Shown here: piece after piece, positions 26,928 through 35,356 of the stretch | How positions within the stretch are numbered: the first letter of the stretch is position 1 | Layout: every line of letters starts with the position of its first letter | Source: Arthrobacter_B sp038069765 | GTDB taxonomy: Bacteria > Actinomycetota > Actinomycetes > Actinomycetales > Micrococcaceae | Length of the DNA stretch: 64,000 nt | NCBI RefSeq assembly: GCF_038069765.1 | Contig: NZ_JBBPFS010000002.1 | Span: 496,001 to 560,000 of the forward strand | Direction of reading: 5' to 3' | Made by a program: the position numbers and the translations under genes | Notes under the pieces: model-generated | What the model was told of the DNA's origin: nothing | Databases searched by the model: none | What the model saw: the letters and a program-made list of their open reading frames with translations, nothing else

Positions 26928-28043
26928 GTGGCTCACCAATGGCGCGGCGTTATCCGCGAGTACGCCGATCGTCTTCCCGTCACCGACAGCACCGAGATCA
27001 TCACGCTGGGCGAGGGCGGCACGCCCCTGGTCCGGGCTAAGGCCCTGTCCGAGCTCACCGGCAACGAGGTTTACCTCAAGGTCGAAGGCATGAACCCCAC
27101 CGGTTCCTTCAAGGACCGCGGCATGACCATGGCCATGACGGCCGCCGTCGAATCCGGGGCCAAGGCTGTTGTCTGCGCCTCCACCGGCAACACCTCCGCC
27201 TCCGCCGCCGCATACGCAACACAGGCCGGCATCACCTGCGCCGTGCTGGTGCCGGACGGCAAGATCTCCATGGGCAAGCTCAGCCAGGCCATTGCCCACG
27301 GCGCCGAGCTGCTGCAGGTCAACGGCAACTTCGACAACTGCCTGGACGTGGCCCGCAAGCTCGCCGAGGCCTACCCGGTGTTCCTGGTGAACTCCGTGAA
27401 CCCGGCGCGCATCGAAGGCCAGAAGACCGCCGCCTTTGAAGTTGTCGACGCCCTGGGCGACGCACCGGACCTGCACCTGCTGCCGGTGGGCAACGCCGGC
27501 AACATTACGGCGTACTGGAAGGGCTACAAGGAATACTCAGCCCCGTACACGAACCTCGCCGGAACCGAGCTGGCCCCGGTGGCCACCAAAACCCCCGCCA
27601 TGTGGGGCTTCCAGGCCGAGGGCGCCTCACCCCTGGTTCAGGGCCATCCCGTCACGGAGCCCGACACCATCGCCACAGCCATCCGCATCGGCAACCCCGC
27701 GTCCTGGGACCAGGCCATTGCGGCGCGCGATGAATCCGGCGGCCTGATCGAAGCCGTCACCGACACGGAGATCCTGGAAGCGCACCGCTGGCTGTCCTCC
27801 CGGGAGGGCGTTTTTGTGGAGCCGGCCTCCGCCGCCGGCGTGGCGGGACTGCTGAAGAAGCATGCCGCCGGCGACGTGCCCACCGGCAAGAAGATCGTCA
27901 TCACCGTCACCGGCCACGGGCTGAAGGATCCGCAGTGGGCGCTGCGCACCGCCGACGGCTCCGACGTGGAACCCACCAAGGTGGAGTTCGACGTCGTCTC
28001 CGTTGCCGCCGCGCTGGGACTGGAAGCCCAGGCTGCGGGCTAG
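26928..28043 (+). CDS. thrC: Threonine synthase
   Basis: 371-aa PLP-dependent enzyme converting O-phosphohomoserine to threonine. The PLP lysine is in NPTGSFKDRGM (about residue 62), the phosphate-binding region includes CASTGNTSASAAAYA, and the glycine loop is PVGNAGNITAYWKGY. The length (about 360-370 aa) fits the short actinobacterial class rather than the long yeast-like class. It starts with GTG 4 bp after hom. Confidence 0.95.
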   Translation: MAHQWRGVIREYADRLPVTDSTEIITLGEGGTPLVRAKALSELTGNEVYLKVEGMNPTGSFKDRGMTMAMTAAVESGAKAVVCASTGNTSASAAAYATQAGITCAVLVPDGKISMGKLSQAIAHGAELLQVNGNFDNCLDVARKLAEAYPVFLVNSVNPARIEGQKTAAFEVVDALGDAPDLHLLPVGNAGNITAYWKGYKEYSAPYTNLAGTELAPVATKTPAMWGFQAEGASPLVQGHPVTEPDTIATAIRIGNPASWDQAIAARDESGGLIEAVTDTEILEAHRWLSSREGVFVEPASAAGVAGLLKKHAAGDVPTGKKIVITVTGHGLKDPQWALRTADGSDVEPTKVEFDVVSVAAALGLEAQAAG

Positions 28044-28047
28044 GACC

Positions 28048-29025
28048 ATGCATGTGAGCGATTCCGCGGCACCTTCCCGCGCTGCAGTGGCGCACGGCCA
28101 GGACATCACCGTCCGGGTCCCGGCCACCAGCGCCAACCTGGGCCCGGGCTTCGACAGCCTGGGCCTGGCGGTTGGCCTGTACGACACCGTCCGGGTGCGT
28201 ACTACCGGCGAGCCCGGCACCGTTGTCACCATTGCCGGTGAAGGTGCCGGGACGCTGCCCACCGACGGCAGCCACCTGGTGGTGCGGACCATCCGGCAGA
28301 CAGTGGAGGCCGCCGGTTATGTCCTGCCGGGCCTGCGCCTCGATGCGGACAACGTGATTCCGCACGGCCGCGGCCTGGGCTCCTCCGCCTCCGCCATTGT
28401 GTCCGGAGTGCTGGCGGGCAATGCCCTGCTGCCCCCGGAGCACCGCCTTGACGCTGCCGGGCTGCTCGATATGTGCTCCCGGCTGGAGGGACACCCGGAC
28501 AACGTGGCACCTGCGCTGGCCGGCGGGCTGGCCATCTCCTGGGAAGAAGAGGGGGAGTTCCGCTCCGTTGCCGCACCGGTGCACTCAGACATCATTCCGG
28601 TGGCGGCCGTTCCGGCCAGCGAACTGTCCACGGAGAGCGCACGCGGGCTGCTTCCGGCGCAGGTGCCGCATCCCGCGGCAGCTGCCAACGCAGGCCGGGC
28701 CGCACTGCTCATCCATGCCCTCGCCGCCGAGCCGGCGCTGCTCCCGCAGGGAACCGTGGATTTCCTGCACCAGGAGTACCGGGCCGAGGCAATGGCACCC
28801 AGCGCCGCGCTGATGGCCCACCTGCGCAGGCACGGACTGGCCGCGGTCATCTCGGGGGCAGGGCCCACCGTGATGGTCCTGGCCAACGGAGCCGATCAGG
28901 CACGGGACGCGGAACGACTGATCGCCGGGTACCTCGCGGCCGCCGGAACTGCAGAATTTTGGCGTGTTTTGCGGCTCAGCGTCGACCGAGATGGTGCTAG
29001 AGTGGAAGAGCACCAGCGGTACTAA
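28048..29025 (+). CDS. thrB: Homoserine kinase
   Basis: 325-aa GHMP-family kinase making O-phosphohomoserine, the substrate of ThrC. The N-terminal VRVPATSANLGPGFDSLGLA motif and the ATP-binding loop HGRGLGSSASAIVSG (about residues 108-122) are diagnostic. The third GHMP motif is AVISGAGPTVMVLA. The ATG at 28048 is 4 bp after the thrC stop. The DNA encoding its last residues, around 28969-29003, contains promoter-like hexamers that may serve the following rho gene, but the spacing is poor. Confidence 0.94.
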   Translation: MHVSDSAAPSRAAVAHGQDITVRVPATSANLGPGFDSLGLAVGLYDTVRVRTTGEPGTVVTIAGEGAGTLPTDGSHLVVRTIRQTVEAAGYVLPGLRLDADNVIPHGRGLGSSASAIVSGVLAGNALLPPEHRLDAAGLLDMCSRLEGHPDNVAPALAGGLAISWEEEGEFRSVAAPVHSDIIPVAAVPASELSTESARGLLPAQVPHPAAAANAGRAALLIHALAAEPALLPQGTVDFLHQEYRAEAMAPSAALMAHLRRHGLAAVISGAGPTVMVLANGADQARDAERLIAGYLAAAGTAEFWRVLRLSVDRDGARVEEHQRY

Positions 29026-29423
29026 CCGTCTTGTGTTCCCCGCACCCAGTTTGTGCTCCCGCATCCAGGCCGTCCTTTTCCGGACCGCCCTGAAGAATTG
29101 TTGAAAACTCGTTGCTCAGGGCATAGTGCCCAAACACCGTGTCGGAAGCTCTTGTTCAGCTGCGGACGTGCAATCCTCGGTGCAGCCTTCCGGGTACTGC
29201 CAAGAAACGGTCAGTCCCCTTGAATGCCGCATAGTTCGGCAGCGAAGCTGACCAAACTCCTGTGGATTTCTTTCCAAAGGCACCTTAAGTAGATTCGCCG
29301 ATTCCCGGCTCCTGCCGGCAACCGGCGAACCCTGACCCCCATGTCTGACCATAGGGGGACCAGGGCCAAATCATCCGCGGCCGGCACTGCGCCGGACCGC
29401 CCGACGAGGGGGAAGGATCCTTC
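29026..29423 (+). other. Long untranslated leader/intergenic region before rho
   Basis: 398 bp with no convincing gene. A possible promoter is TTGTTG (29098-29103) and CATAGT (29122-29127) with an 18-bp spacer. Near the end, CCCCC (29336-29340) can pair with GGGGG (29354-29358), and a GC-rich hairpin follows around 29378-29398. rho genes in other bacteria commonly have long autoregulated leaders; that this one is a regulatory leader is inference. The ribosome-binding site GAAGGA lies just before the GTG. Confidence 0.5.
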
Positions 29424-31559
29424 GTGACAGACACCACTGACCTGACAACAGGTGTGGACTCAGCTACCGCCGGAACAAACGGCGCAGCGACTTCAAAAAG
29501 CTCCGGTCTTGCGGGCCTCAAGCTTGCACAGCTGCAGGCGCTTGCCGGCCAGCTGGGCATTACCGGCGGGTCCCGCATGCGCAAGGGAGATCTCGTAACA
29601 GCGATCTCCAACCACCAGCGGGGCGGCGCAGTAGCAGACCGTCCGGTTCGCGGCGCGAAGACTGAAGCAGCCCAGGCCGACGGCGCGAAGGCCGGCACCG
29701 ACCGCGCAGCCGCTCCGGCCGCCGCGGAGGCGCCCGCCGCCGAGCAGTCGGCGCCCGAGCGTCCGGCCCGGACCCGCAACCGCAACCGCCGCGCTGCCAG
29801 TGACGGAGTCGTCACTGCCCCCGCCGCGGAAGCACCGGTCCAGGCACCCGCAGCCGCAGAGGCACCCGCAGCCCAGGCTGAGGCTCCCCGCGAGGAAAAC
29901 CAGCGCGAGGACAACCAGCGCGAGCGCGGCAACCGCCGTTCACGCAGCCGCCGTGCCGACAGCGATGCTTCGGACAACGGCCGCGCGGACAACAGGGCTG
30001 AGCAGAACAAGGCTGAGCAGAACACCAAGGCCGAGCAGCAGAATACTGACTCTGCGCCCGCAAACGCCTCGGAGAATACCGGGTCCGAGCGCTCCACCGA
30101 GGACCGCAGCCGTGAGAACACCCGCGGCGAGCGTGAGAACAACAACCGCGGCGAGCGCGAGAACCGGCGCGAGAACAACCGCGGCGAGCGCGAGAACAAC
30201 CGGGACAACAACCGCGGCGACCGTGAAAACAACCGCAGCGACCGCGACGACAGCGAAGAAAACGGCCGCGGCCGCAATCGCCGCAACCGCAACCGCAGCG
30301 ACCGCAATGACCGCAGCGACCGGAACGACCGCTTCCGCGACCGCAACGAGCGCCGCCGCAACCGGAACCAGAACCCGGACGTCGACGACGTTGAGGTCAC
30401 CGAGGACGACGTCCTGCTGCCCGTAGCCGGCATCCTGGACGTGCTCGAGAACTACGCCTTTGTCCGGACCTCCGGCTACCTGCCGGGCCCGAACGATGTC
30501 TATGTGTCCCTCGCCCAGGTGAAGAAGTACAACCTGCGCAAGGGCGACGCCGTCGTCGGCGCGATCCGCGCCCCCCGCGAAGGCGAAAACCAGGGCGGAA
30601 ACCAGCGCCAGAAGTTCAACGCCCTGGTGCGTCTGACCTCCGTCAACGGCAAGCCGGCCGAGGACAACAAGGACCGCGTGGAGTTCTCCAAGCTCGTCCC
30701 GCTGTACCCCTCCGAGCGCCTGCGCCTGGAGACCTCCGCCAAGGTGATCGGCCCGCGCGTCATTGACCTCGTGGCTCCGATCGGCAAGGGCCAGCGCGGC
30801 CTCATCGTCTCCCCGCCGAAGGCCGGAAAGACGCTGATCCTGCAGGCAATTGCCAACGCGATCACGATCAACAATCCTGAGGTCCACCTCATGATGGTCC
30901 TCGTGGACGAGCGTCCCGAAGAAGTCACGGACATGCAGCGCACGGTCAAGGGCGAGGTCATCGCCTCCACCTTCGACCGCCCCGCCGATGACCACACCAC
31001 CGTCGCGGAGCTCGCCATCGAGCGCGCCAAGCGCCTGGTGGAAATGGGCAACGACGTCGTCGTCCTCCTGGACTCCATGACCCGCCTGGGCCGCGCCTAC
31101 AACCTGGCCGCTCCGGCGTCGGGCCGTATCCTCTCCGGCGGTGTGGATTCCTCCGCGCTGTACCCGCCCAAGCGTTTCTTCGGTGCTGCCCGCAACATCG
31201 AGAACGGCGGTTCGCTGACCATCCTGGCCACGGCCCTGGTGGAAACCGGATCCAAGATGGACGAGGTCATCTTCGAGGAGTTCAAGGGCACCGGCAACAT
31301 GGAACTGCGCCTGTCCCGCAACCTTGCCGACAAGCGCATCTTCCCGGCCGTGGACGTCAACGCGTCCGGTACCCGCCGCGAAGAGAACCTGCTGTCCCCG
31401 GACGAGGTCAAGATCATGTGGAAGCTGCGCCGCGTGCTCTCCGGGCTGGACACCCAGCAGGCGCTGGAACTGCTCACCGGAAAGATCCGCGAGACGCAGT
31501 CCAACGTTGAGTTCCTGATGCAGGTCCAGCAGACCACGCTGGGCACCAAGGACAACTAG
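29424..31559 (+). CDS. rho: Transcription termination factor Rho (with long Arg/Asn-rich insert)
   Basis: 711-aa hexameric RNA-dependent ATPase. A Rho_N SAP-like domain (about residues 30-70, LKLAQLQALAGQLGITGGSR) is followed by about 250 residues of low complexity: first Ala/Glu/Pro-rich, then a polar stretch with tandem RGEREN-type repeats and an Arg/Asn/Asp-rich tail. The RNA-binding cold-shock-like domain begins at GILDVLENYAFVRTSGYLPG (about 335). The ATPase domain carries Walker A PPKAGKT, Walker B VVLLDSMTR and the Q/R-loop regions. Most bacterial Rho proteins are about 420 aa; such inserts are known from Micrococcus and other actinobacteria. The start is GTG. Confidence 0.95.
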   Translation: MTDTTDLTTGVDSATAGTNGAATSKSSGLAGLKLAQLQALAGQLGITGGSRMRKGDLVTAISNHQRGGAVADRPVRGAKTEAAQADGAKAGTDRAAAPAAAEAPAAEQSAPERPARTRNRNRRAASDGVVTAPAAEAPVQAPAAAEAPAAQAEAPREENQREDNQRERGNRRSRSRRADSDASDNGRADNRAEQNKAEQNTKAEQQNTDSAPANASENTGSERSTEDRSRENTRGERENNNRGERENRRENNRGERENNRDNNRGDRENNRSDRDDSEENGRGRNRRNRNRSDRNDRSDRNDRFRDRNERRRNRNQNPDVDDVEVTEDDVLLPVAGILDVLENYAFVRTSGYLPGPNDVYVSLAQVKKYNLRKGDAVVGAIRAPREGENQGGNQRQKFNALVRLTSVNGKPAEDNKDRVEFSKLVPLYPSERLRLETSAKVIGPRVIDLVAPIGKGQRGLIVSPPKAGKTLILQAIANAITINNPEVHLMMVLVDERPEEVTDMQRTVKGEVIASTFDRPADDHTTVAELAIERAKRLVEMGNDVVVLLDSMTRLGRAYNLAAPASGRILSGGVDSSALYPPKRFFGAARNIENGGSLTILATALVETGSKMDEVIFEEFKGTGNMELRLSRNLADKRIFPAVDVNASGTRREENLLSPDEVKIMWKLRRVLSGLDTQQALELLTGKIRETQSNVEFLMQVQQTTLGTKDN

Positions 31560-31580
31560 CTGCCTTACCGAGCCGCTCAT

Positions 31581-31615
31581 GCTCCGGTTCCTCCGCACTG
31601 CGGAGAAACCGGAGC
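31581..31615 (+). terminator. Hairpin downstream of rho
   Basis: Nested inverted repeat. The outer arms are GCTCCGGTT (31581-31589) and AACCGGAGC (31607-31615). The inner arms are CTCCGCA (31591-31597) and TGCGGAG (31599-31605), forming one long stem. No T-run follows. It separates rho from prfA. Confidence 0.6.
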
Positions 31616-31624
31616 CTGGGCGGT

Positions 31625-31655
31625 TTGGCAGTTAACGCGTGCACCTGAGTAAAGT
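31625..31655 (+). promoter_or_regulatory. Candidate prfA promoter
   Basis: TTGGCA (31625-31630) and TAAAGT (31650-31655) with a 19-bp spacer, 58 bp before the prfA ATG and just after the rho hairpin. The spacer is slightly long. Confidence 0.4.
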
Positions 31656-31713
31656 TTTTTGAGATCCTCCCGAGTCCGGGCAAGGGTCCACCGTCGAAAG
31701 AGGAACGTACAAC

Positions 31714-32793
31714 ATGTTTGAGTCCATACAGGGTCTGCTGGATGAGCACGAAGAGCTGCAGCTGCGGCTTTCCGATCCGGCAGTGCACGCGGACCAGGGG
31801 CTCGCCCGCCGGCTTGGCCGGCGCTATGCCGAACTCAGCCGCATCGTGGACGCCTACAACAAGTGGCACGCCCTCGAAGATGACCTTGCGGCAGCGTCCG
31901 AAATGGCCGCCGAGGATCCCGAATTCGCCGCGGAAGTTCCGGTGCTGAAGGAAGCCCTCGACGACGCCCAGGAGAAGCTGCGCCGCCTGCTGATCCCGCG
32001 CGACCCCAACGACGGCCGCGATGTCATCATCGAGGTCAAGGGCGGCGAAGGCGGCGACGAAGCTGCCCTCTTCGCCGGCGACCTGCTGCGGATGTACACC
32101 CGGTACGCGGAGGCACGCGGCTGGCGGACGGAAATCATCTCGGCCACGGAGTCGGACCTGGGCGGCTACAAGGACGTTTCCATGGCCATCAAGGGAAACT
32201 CCAACGACCCGGCCGAGGGCGTCTACGCCCGCCTGAAGTACGAAGGCGGCGTCCACCGTGTTCAGCGGGTGCCCGTGACGGAATCCCAGGGCCGCATCCA
32301 CACCTCGGCCGCCGGCGTGCTGGTGCTGCCCGAAGTGGACGAGCCCGAAGAGGTCGAGATCAGCCAGAACGACCTGAAGATCGACGTCTACCGTTCCTCC
32401 GGCCCCGGCGGCCAGTCGGTGAACACCACGGACTCCGCCGTGCGCATCACCCACCTGCCCACCGGGATTGTGGTGGCCATGCAGAACGAAAAGTCGCAGC
32501 TGCAGAACCGCGAAGCTGCCATGCGCGTGCTGCGCTCCCGCATCCTCGCGCACGAGCAGGAGAAGATCGACGCCGCGAACTCGGATATCCGCAAGTCCCA
32601 GATCCGCACCATGGACCGCTCCGAGCGCATCCGCACGTACAACTACCCGGAAAACCGGATTGTGGACCACCGCACCGGCTACAAGGCCTACAACCTGGAC
32701 ACCGTCATGAACGGCGACCTGGAAGCGGTGGTCCAGGCCGCCATCGAAATGGATGAGCAGGCCCGCCTGGACGCCATTGGTGACGAGAACTAA
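31714..32793 (+). CDS. prfA: Peptide chain release factor 1
   Basis: 359-aa class I release factor recognising UAA and UAG. The codon-reading tripeptide is PVT in QRVPVTESQGRIHTSAAG (about residues 186-188), which marks RF1 rather than RF2. The catalytic GGQ is in SGPGGQSVNTTDSAVR (about 230-232), the site methylated by the PrmC encoded next. Full length. AAAGAGG lies upstream of the ATG. In M. tuberculosis rpmE sits between rho and prfA; here the gap holds only the terminator and promoter. Confidence 0.96.
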   Translation: MFESIQGLLDEHEELQLRLSDPAVHADQGLARRLGRRYAELSRIVDAYNKWHALEDDLAAASEMAAEDPEFAAEVPVLKEALDDAQEKLRRLLIPRDPNDGRDVIIEVKGGEGGDEAALFAGDLLRMYTRYAEARGWRTEIISATESDLGGYKDVSMAIKGNSNDPAEGVYARLKYEGGVHRVQRVPVTESQGRIHTSAAGVLVLPEVDEPEEVEISQNDLKIDVYRSSGPGGQSVNTTDSAVRITHLPTGIVVAMQNEKSQLQNREAAMRVLRSRILAHEQEKIDAANSDIRKSQIRTMDRSERIRTYNYPENRIVDHRTGYKAYNLDTVMNGDLEAVVQAAIEMDEQARLDAIGDEN

Positions 32794-32801
32794 CTTCGGC
32801 G

Positions 32802-33686
32802 ATGGAATCCACCACACTGGCGGCGGCCCTGCGCGAGGCCGCCGCCATCCTGGCCGGGGCAGGGGTCCCCACACCGGGCGTTGACGCCGAGCTGCTGGCG
32901 GCCCATCTACTGGGAGCCTCGCGCGGACGGGTCAAAGCGCTGGCCTTTACCGATGCACCGGTCCCGCCCGGTTATGCGGAGCTGGTAGCCGAGCGTGCGG
33001 CCCGCGTGCCGCTGCAGCACCTGACCGGCACGGCCTCGTTCCGCTATCTGGAACTTCGGGTGGGCCCCGGCGTATTTGTGCCGCGGCCGGAAACGGAGAC
33101 GGTGGCCCAGCTGGCCATCGACGCCGCCCGCCGGTTCGCCGCCGCAGGCAGGGTGCCGGTGAAGGCCGTGGACCTGGGAACCGGTTCCGGGGCGATTGCC
33201 GCATCCCTGGCCACCGAGGTTCCCCAAGCCGAAGTCCACGCCGTCGAACTGAGCCCGCTGGCCCTGGCCTGGGCGCGGCGGAACCTGGAACCGCTGGGGG
33301 TGGCGCTGGTGCATGATGACCTGCGCACCGCGCTGGCCGATCTCAACGGAACCTTCGACGTCGTGGTTTCCAACCCGCCCTACGTTCCCGCCGACGCGGT
33401 GCCGAAGGAACCCGAGGCCGCGGAGCATGATCCGGCGATGGCCCTCTACGGCGGCGGGCGCGACGGACTTGAGCTTCCGCTGGCCGCAGCCGGCACTGCT
33501 GCACGGCTGCTGCGCTCCGGCGGCTGTTTTGTGATGGAACACGCCGAGGTCCAGGCCGAGCGGATCGCGGCCCTGCTGGCCGCGCAGCCCTGCTGGCAGG
33601 ATGTCGCAACACATACCGACCTGAACGGCCGTCCGCGGGCAACGTCCGCGGTGCGGACCGCCTCCAACATCTCCGACGAAGGATAG
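32802..33686 (+). CDS. prmC: Release-factor glutamine N5-methyltransferase PrmC
   Basis: 294-aa SAM-dependent methyltransferase that modifies the GGQ glutamine of RF1 and RF2. An N-terminal helical domain (about 1-85) with GASRGRVKALAF leads to the SAM fold: FVPRPETETVAQLAI, VDLGTGSGAIAASLA (about 122-136) and the substrate-glutamine motif NPPYVPADAVPKEP (about 190). It starts 8 bp after prfA, its substrate gene, an arrangement widely conserved in bacteria. Confidence 0.94.
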   Translation: MESTTLAAALREAAAILAGAGVPTPGVDAELLAAHLLGASRGRVKALAFTDAPVPPGYAELVAERAARVPLQHLTGTASFRYLELRVGPGVFVPRPETETVAQLAIDAARRFAAAGRVPVKAVDLGTGSGAIAASLATEVPQAEVHAVELSPLALAWARRNLEPLGVALVHDDLRTALADLNGTFDVVVSNPPYVPADAVPKEPEAAEHDPAMALYGGGRDGLELPLAAAGTAARLLRSGGCFVMEHAEVQAERIAALLAAQPCWQDVATHTDLNGRPRATSAVRTASNISDEG

Positions 33687-33695
33687 AACCAGCCC

Positions 33696-34361
33696 GTGAC
33701 TACCACCTATGACTGCACCGACCCGGACGGACTCAGCGAAGGCCTGGCGAAAGCCCACCAGGCCATCAGCGCGAAGCAGTGCGTGGTCCTGCCCACCGAC
33801 ACCGTCTACGGCATCGGCGCCGATGCCTTTTCGCCGCAGGCGGTTGCCACGCTGCTCGCCGCGAAGGGCCGCGGCCGGTCGATGCCGCCGCCCGTGCTGA
33901 TTCCCCGGATGCAGACCATGGAAGGGCTGGCCGTGGATGTTTCAGCGGATGCCCGCGCCCTCGCCGAAGCGTTCTGGCCCGGCGGGCTGACGATGATTTT
34001 CCACGCACAGCCGTCCCTGACCTGGGATCTGGGGGACACGCTGGGCACGGTGGCGCTGCGGATGCCCGACGATCCCATCGCGCTGGAGCTGCTGGCCCTG
34101 ACGGGCCCGTTGGCGGTTTCCTCGGCCAACCGCACCGGAAACCCCGCCGCCCGGACCGCCGCCGAGGCGCGCGCACAGCTGGCTGAATCGGTGGAGGTCT
34201 ACCTCGAAGCAGGCCCCCGGCCGGAGCACGGAGACGAGGGAGTGCCCTCAACCATTGTTGACGCCACCTCCGACGTGCTGCGGGTGGTCCGCCTGGGCGC
34301 GGTCAGCCTGGCGCAACTGCAGGAAGTGGTCCCGGGAGTCCAGGGACCGGACGAAGACTAG
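33696..34361 (+). CDS. tsaC: Threonylcarbamoyl-AMP synthase (Sua5/YrdC family)
   Basis: 221-aa YrdC-fold enzyme that makes threonylcarbamoyl-AMP from threonine, bicarbonate and ATP for t6A37 modification of ANN-decoding tRNAs. Landmarks: KQCVVLPTDTVYGIGADAF (about residues 27-45), the AKGRGRSMPPPVLI loop, LALTGPLAVSSANRTGNPA and STIVDATSDVLRVVRLG. The C-terminal Sua5 domain is absent, so it is the short form. It starts with GTG. Its TAG stop shares CTAG with the stop of the convergent epimerase gene. Confidence 0.9.
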   Translation: MTTTYDCTDPDGLSEGLAKAHQAISAKQCVVLPTDTVYGIGADAFSPQAVATLLAAKGRGRSMPPPVLIPRMQTMEGLAVDVSADARALAEAFWPGGLTMIFHAQPSLTWDLGDTLGTVALRMPDDPIALELLALTGPLAVSSANRTGNPAARTAAEARAQLAESVEVYLEAGPRPEHGDEGVPSTIVDATSDVLRVVRLGAVSLAQLQEVVPGVQGPDED

Positions 34362-35356
34362 CGTCCCGCCGGTTCCCGGACCTGCAGGGAGCGCAGGACA
34401 TCCTGCACCCGGGGTTCGGGAACGCTGCCGGTGGCCTCGGCCCAGCCGGAGACCTGCCGCTGGCCGAACCACATCATCTCCAGCCTGCGCAGCGGTCCGT
34501 GCAGGCGCTCACCCGCCAGTGCGGAGAGCCGGTAGCCGGCCCACAGGGCACTGCGGCACAGCCAGGCAGGCAGGCGCACCGGGCTTCGGCCGCCGGCCGC
34601 TTCCAGCACTCCCGCCACCGTGGCGCGTTCCCACGGCTGAAGGACGACGCCGGGAACGTCACCGGTGTACTGCCCCACCGTGATGATGAACTCCACCAGC
34701 GAATCCACGGAACTGACCGGCGACGGCGCCGTTCCCCGTCCCGCAACCGAGGCCAGCGGCGAGGCCGCCAGCCGGGCGAGTTTCGCCGTCGTGGGCCGCT
34801 GCGGGCCCTGCACGGACGTGGCCCGGATGGTCACGGCGCTGCATCCGCGGCCGGTGCGGGCGGCAAGGGCGCGTTCGCCCAACGCCTTGGACCGCGAGTA
34901 GGCGGAGAACGGCTGGACGTAGCTTGATTCGTCCAGGAACGGTCGGTGGCCCTGGACGGCGGCGCTGCTCAGGTGCACAAAACGCCGGAGCCCGGCGTCA
35001 TCCGCGGCCTCGGCAATTACTGCCGGCAGCAGCGAGTTTGCGCCGCGCAGGGCGGGGGAGTCCGCCCCGCCGGGTGTGGCCAGACCTGCGGCGTTGACCA
35101 CCACCGAGGCACCGGCGAAGGCGGCAGCGAGTTCCGCCCGCACAGCCGCCAGCCCGGCGGCCTCGCCCAGTATCCCGGCGGCGTCGCGGGCCGAGGACGA
35201 AAGCCGCGGCGCCGGAACGGTCCGGACCGTGATGCCGGCCGCCCGCAGGCCGGCGCAAACAGCGCCGCCGATGAAACCCGAGGAACCCAGAACCACCCAG
35301 ACACCGGACGGCTCCGAACTCGAAGATTCCTGCGGGGACGAGAGGTACTGCGTCAA
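34358..35356 (-). CDS. NAD-dependent sugar epimerase/reductase (extended SDR)
   Basis: 332-aa Rossmann protein of the extended SDR (NAD-dependent epimerase/dehydratase) class. The dinucleotide motif is VLGSSGFIGGAVCAGLRAAG (about residues 22-41). VVNAAGLATPGG, FVHLSSAAVQGH and the catalytic YSRSK (Tyr and Lys) follow. Its sugar substrate is not recognisable. It starts at a TTG that overlaps the upstream glycosyltransferase stop (TTGA), and no better ATG or GTG precedes the Rossmann motif. As the third gene of a minus-strand glycan operon, it may supply or edit the nucleotide sugar used by the two glycosyltransferases. Confidence 0.75.
   Translation of the reverse strand: MTQYLSSPQESSSSEPSGVWVVLGSSGFIGGAVCAGLRAAGITVRTVPAPRLSSSARDAAGILGEAAGLAAVRAELAAAFAGASVVVNAAGLATPGGADSPALRGANSLLPAVIAEAADDAGLRRFVHLSSAAVQGHRPFLDESSYVQPFSAYSRSKALGERALAARTGRGCSAVTIRATSVQGPQRPTTAKLARLAASPLASVAGRGTAPSPVSSVDSLVEFIITVGQYTGDVPGVVLQPWERATVAGVLEAAGGRSPVRLPAWLCRSALWAGYRLSALAGERLHGPLRRLEMMWFGQRQVSGWAEATGSVPEPRVQDVLRSLQVREPAGR

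Noticed and set aside
29224..29292. 22-codon ORF (begins MPHSSAAKL) in the rho leader
   Set aside because: No ribosome-binding site or -10 at leaderless spacing, and no overlap with the rho start; random occurrence is likely.
30121..30360. Possible DNA satellite or recombination repeat within rho
   Set aside because: The repeats are in frame and encode the RGEREN-type protein repeat, so they are explained as a low-complexity protein region.
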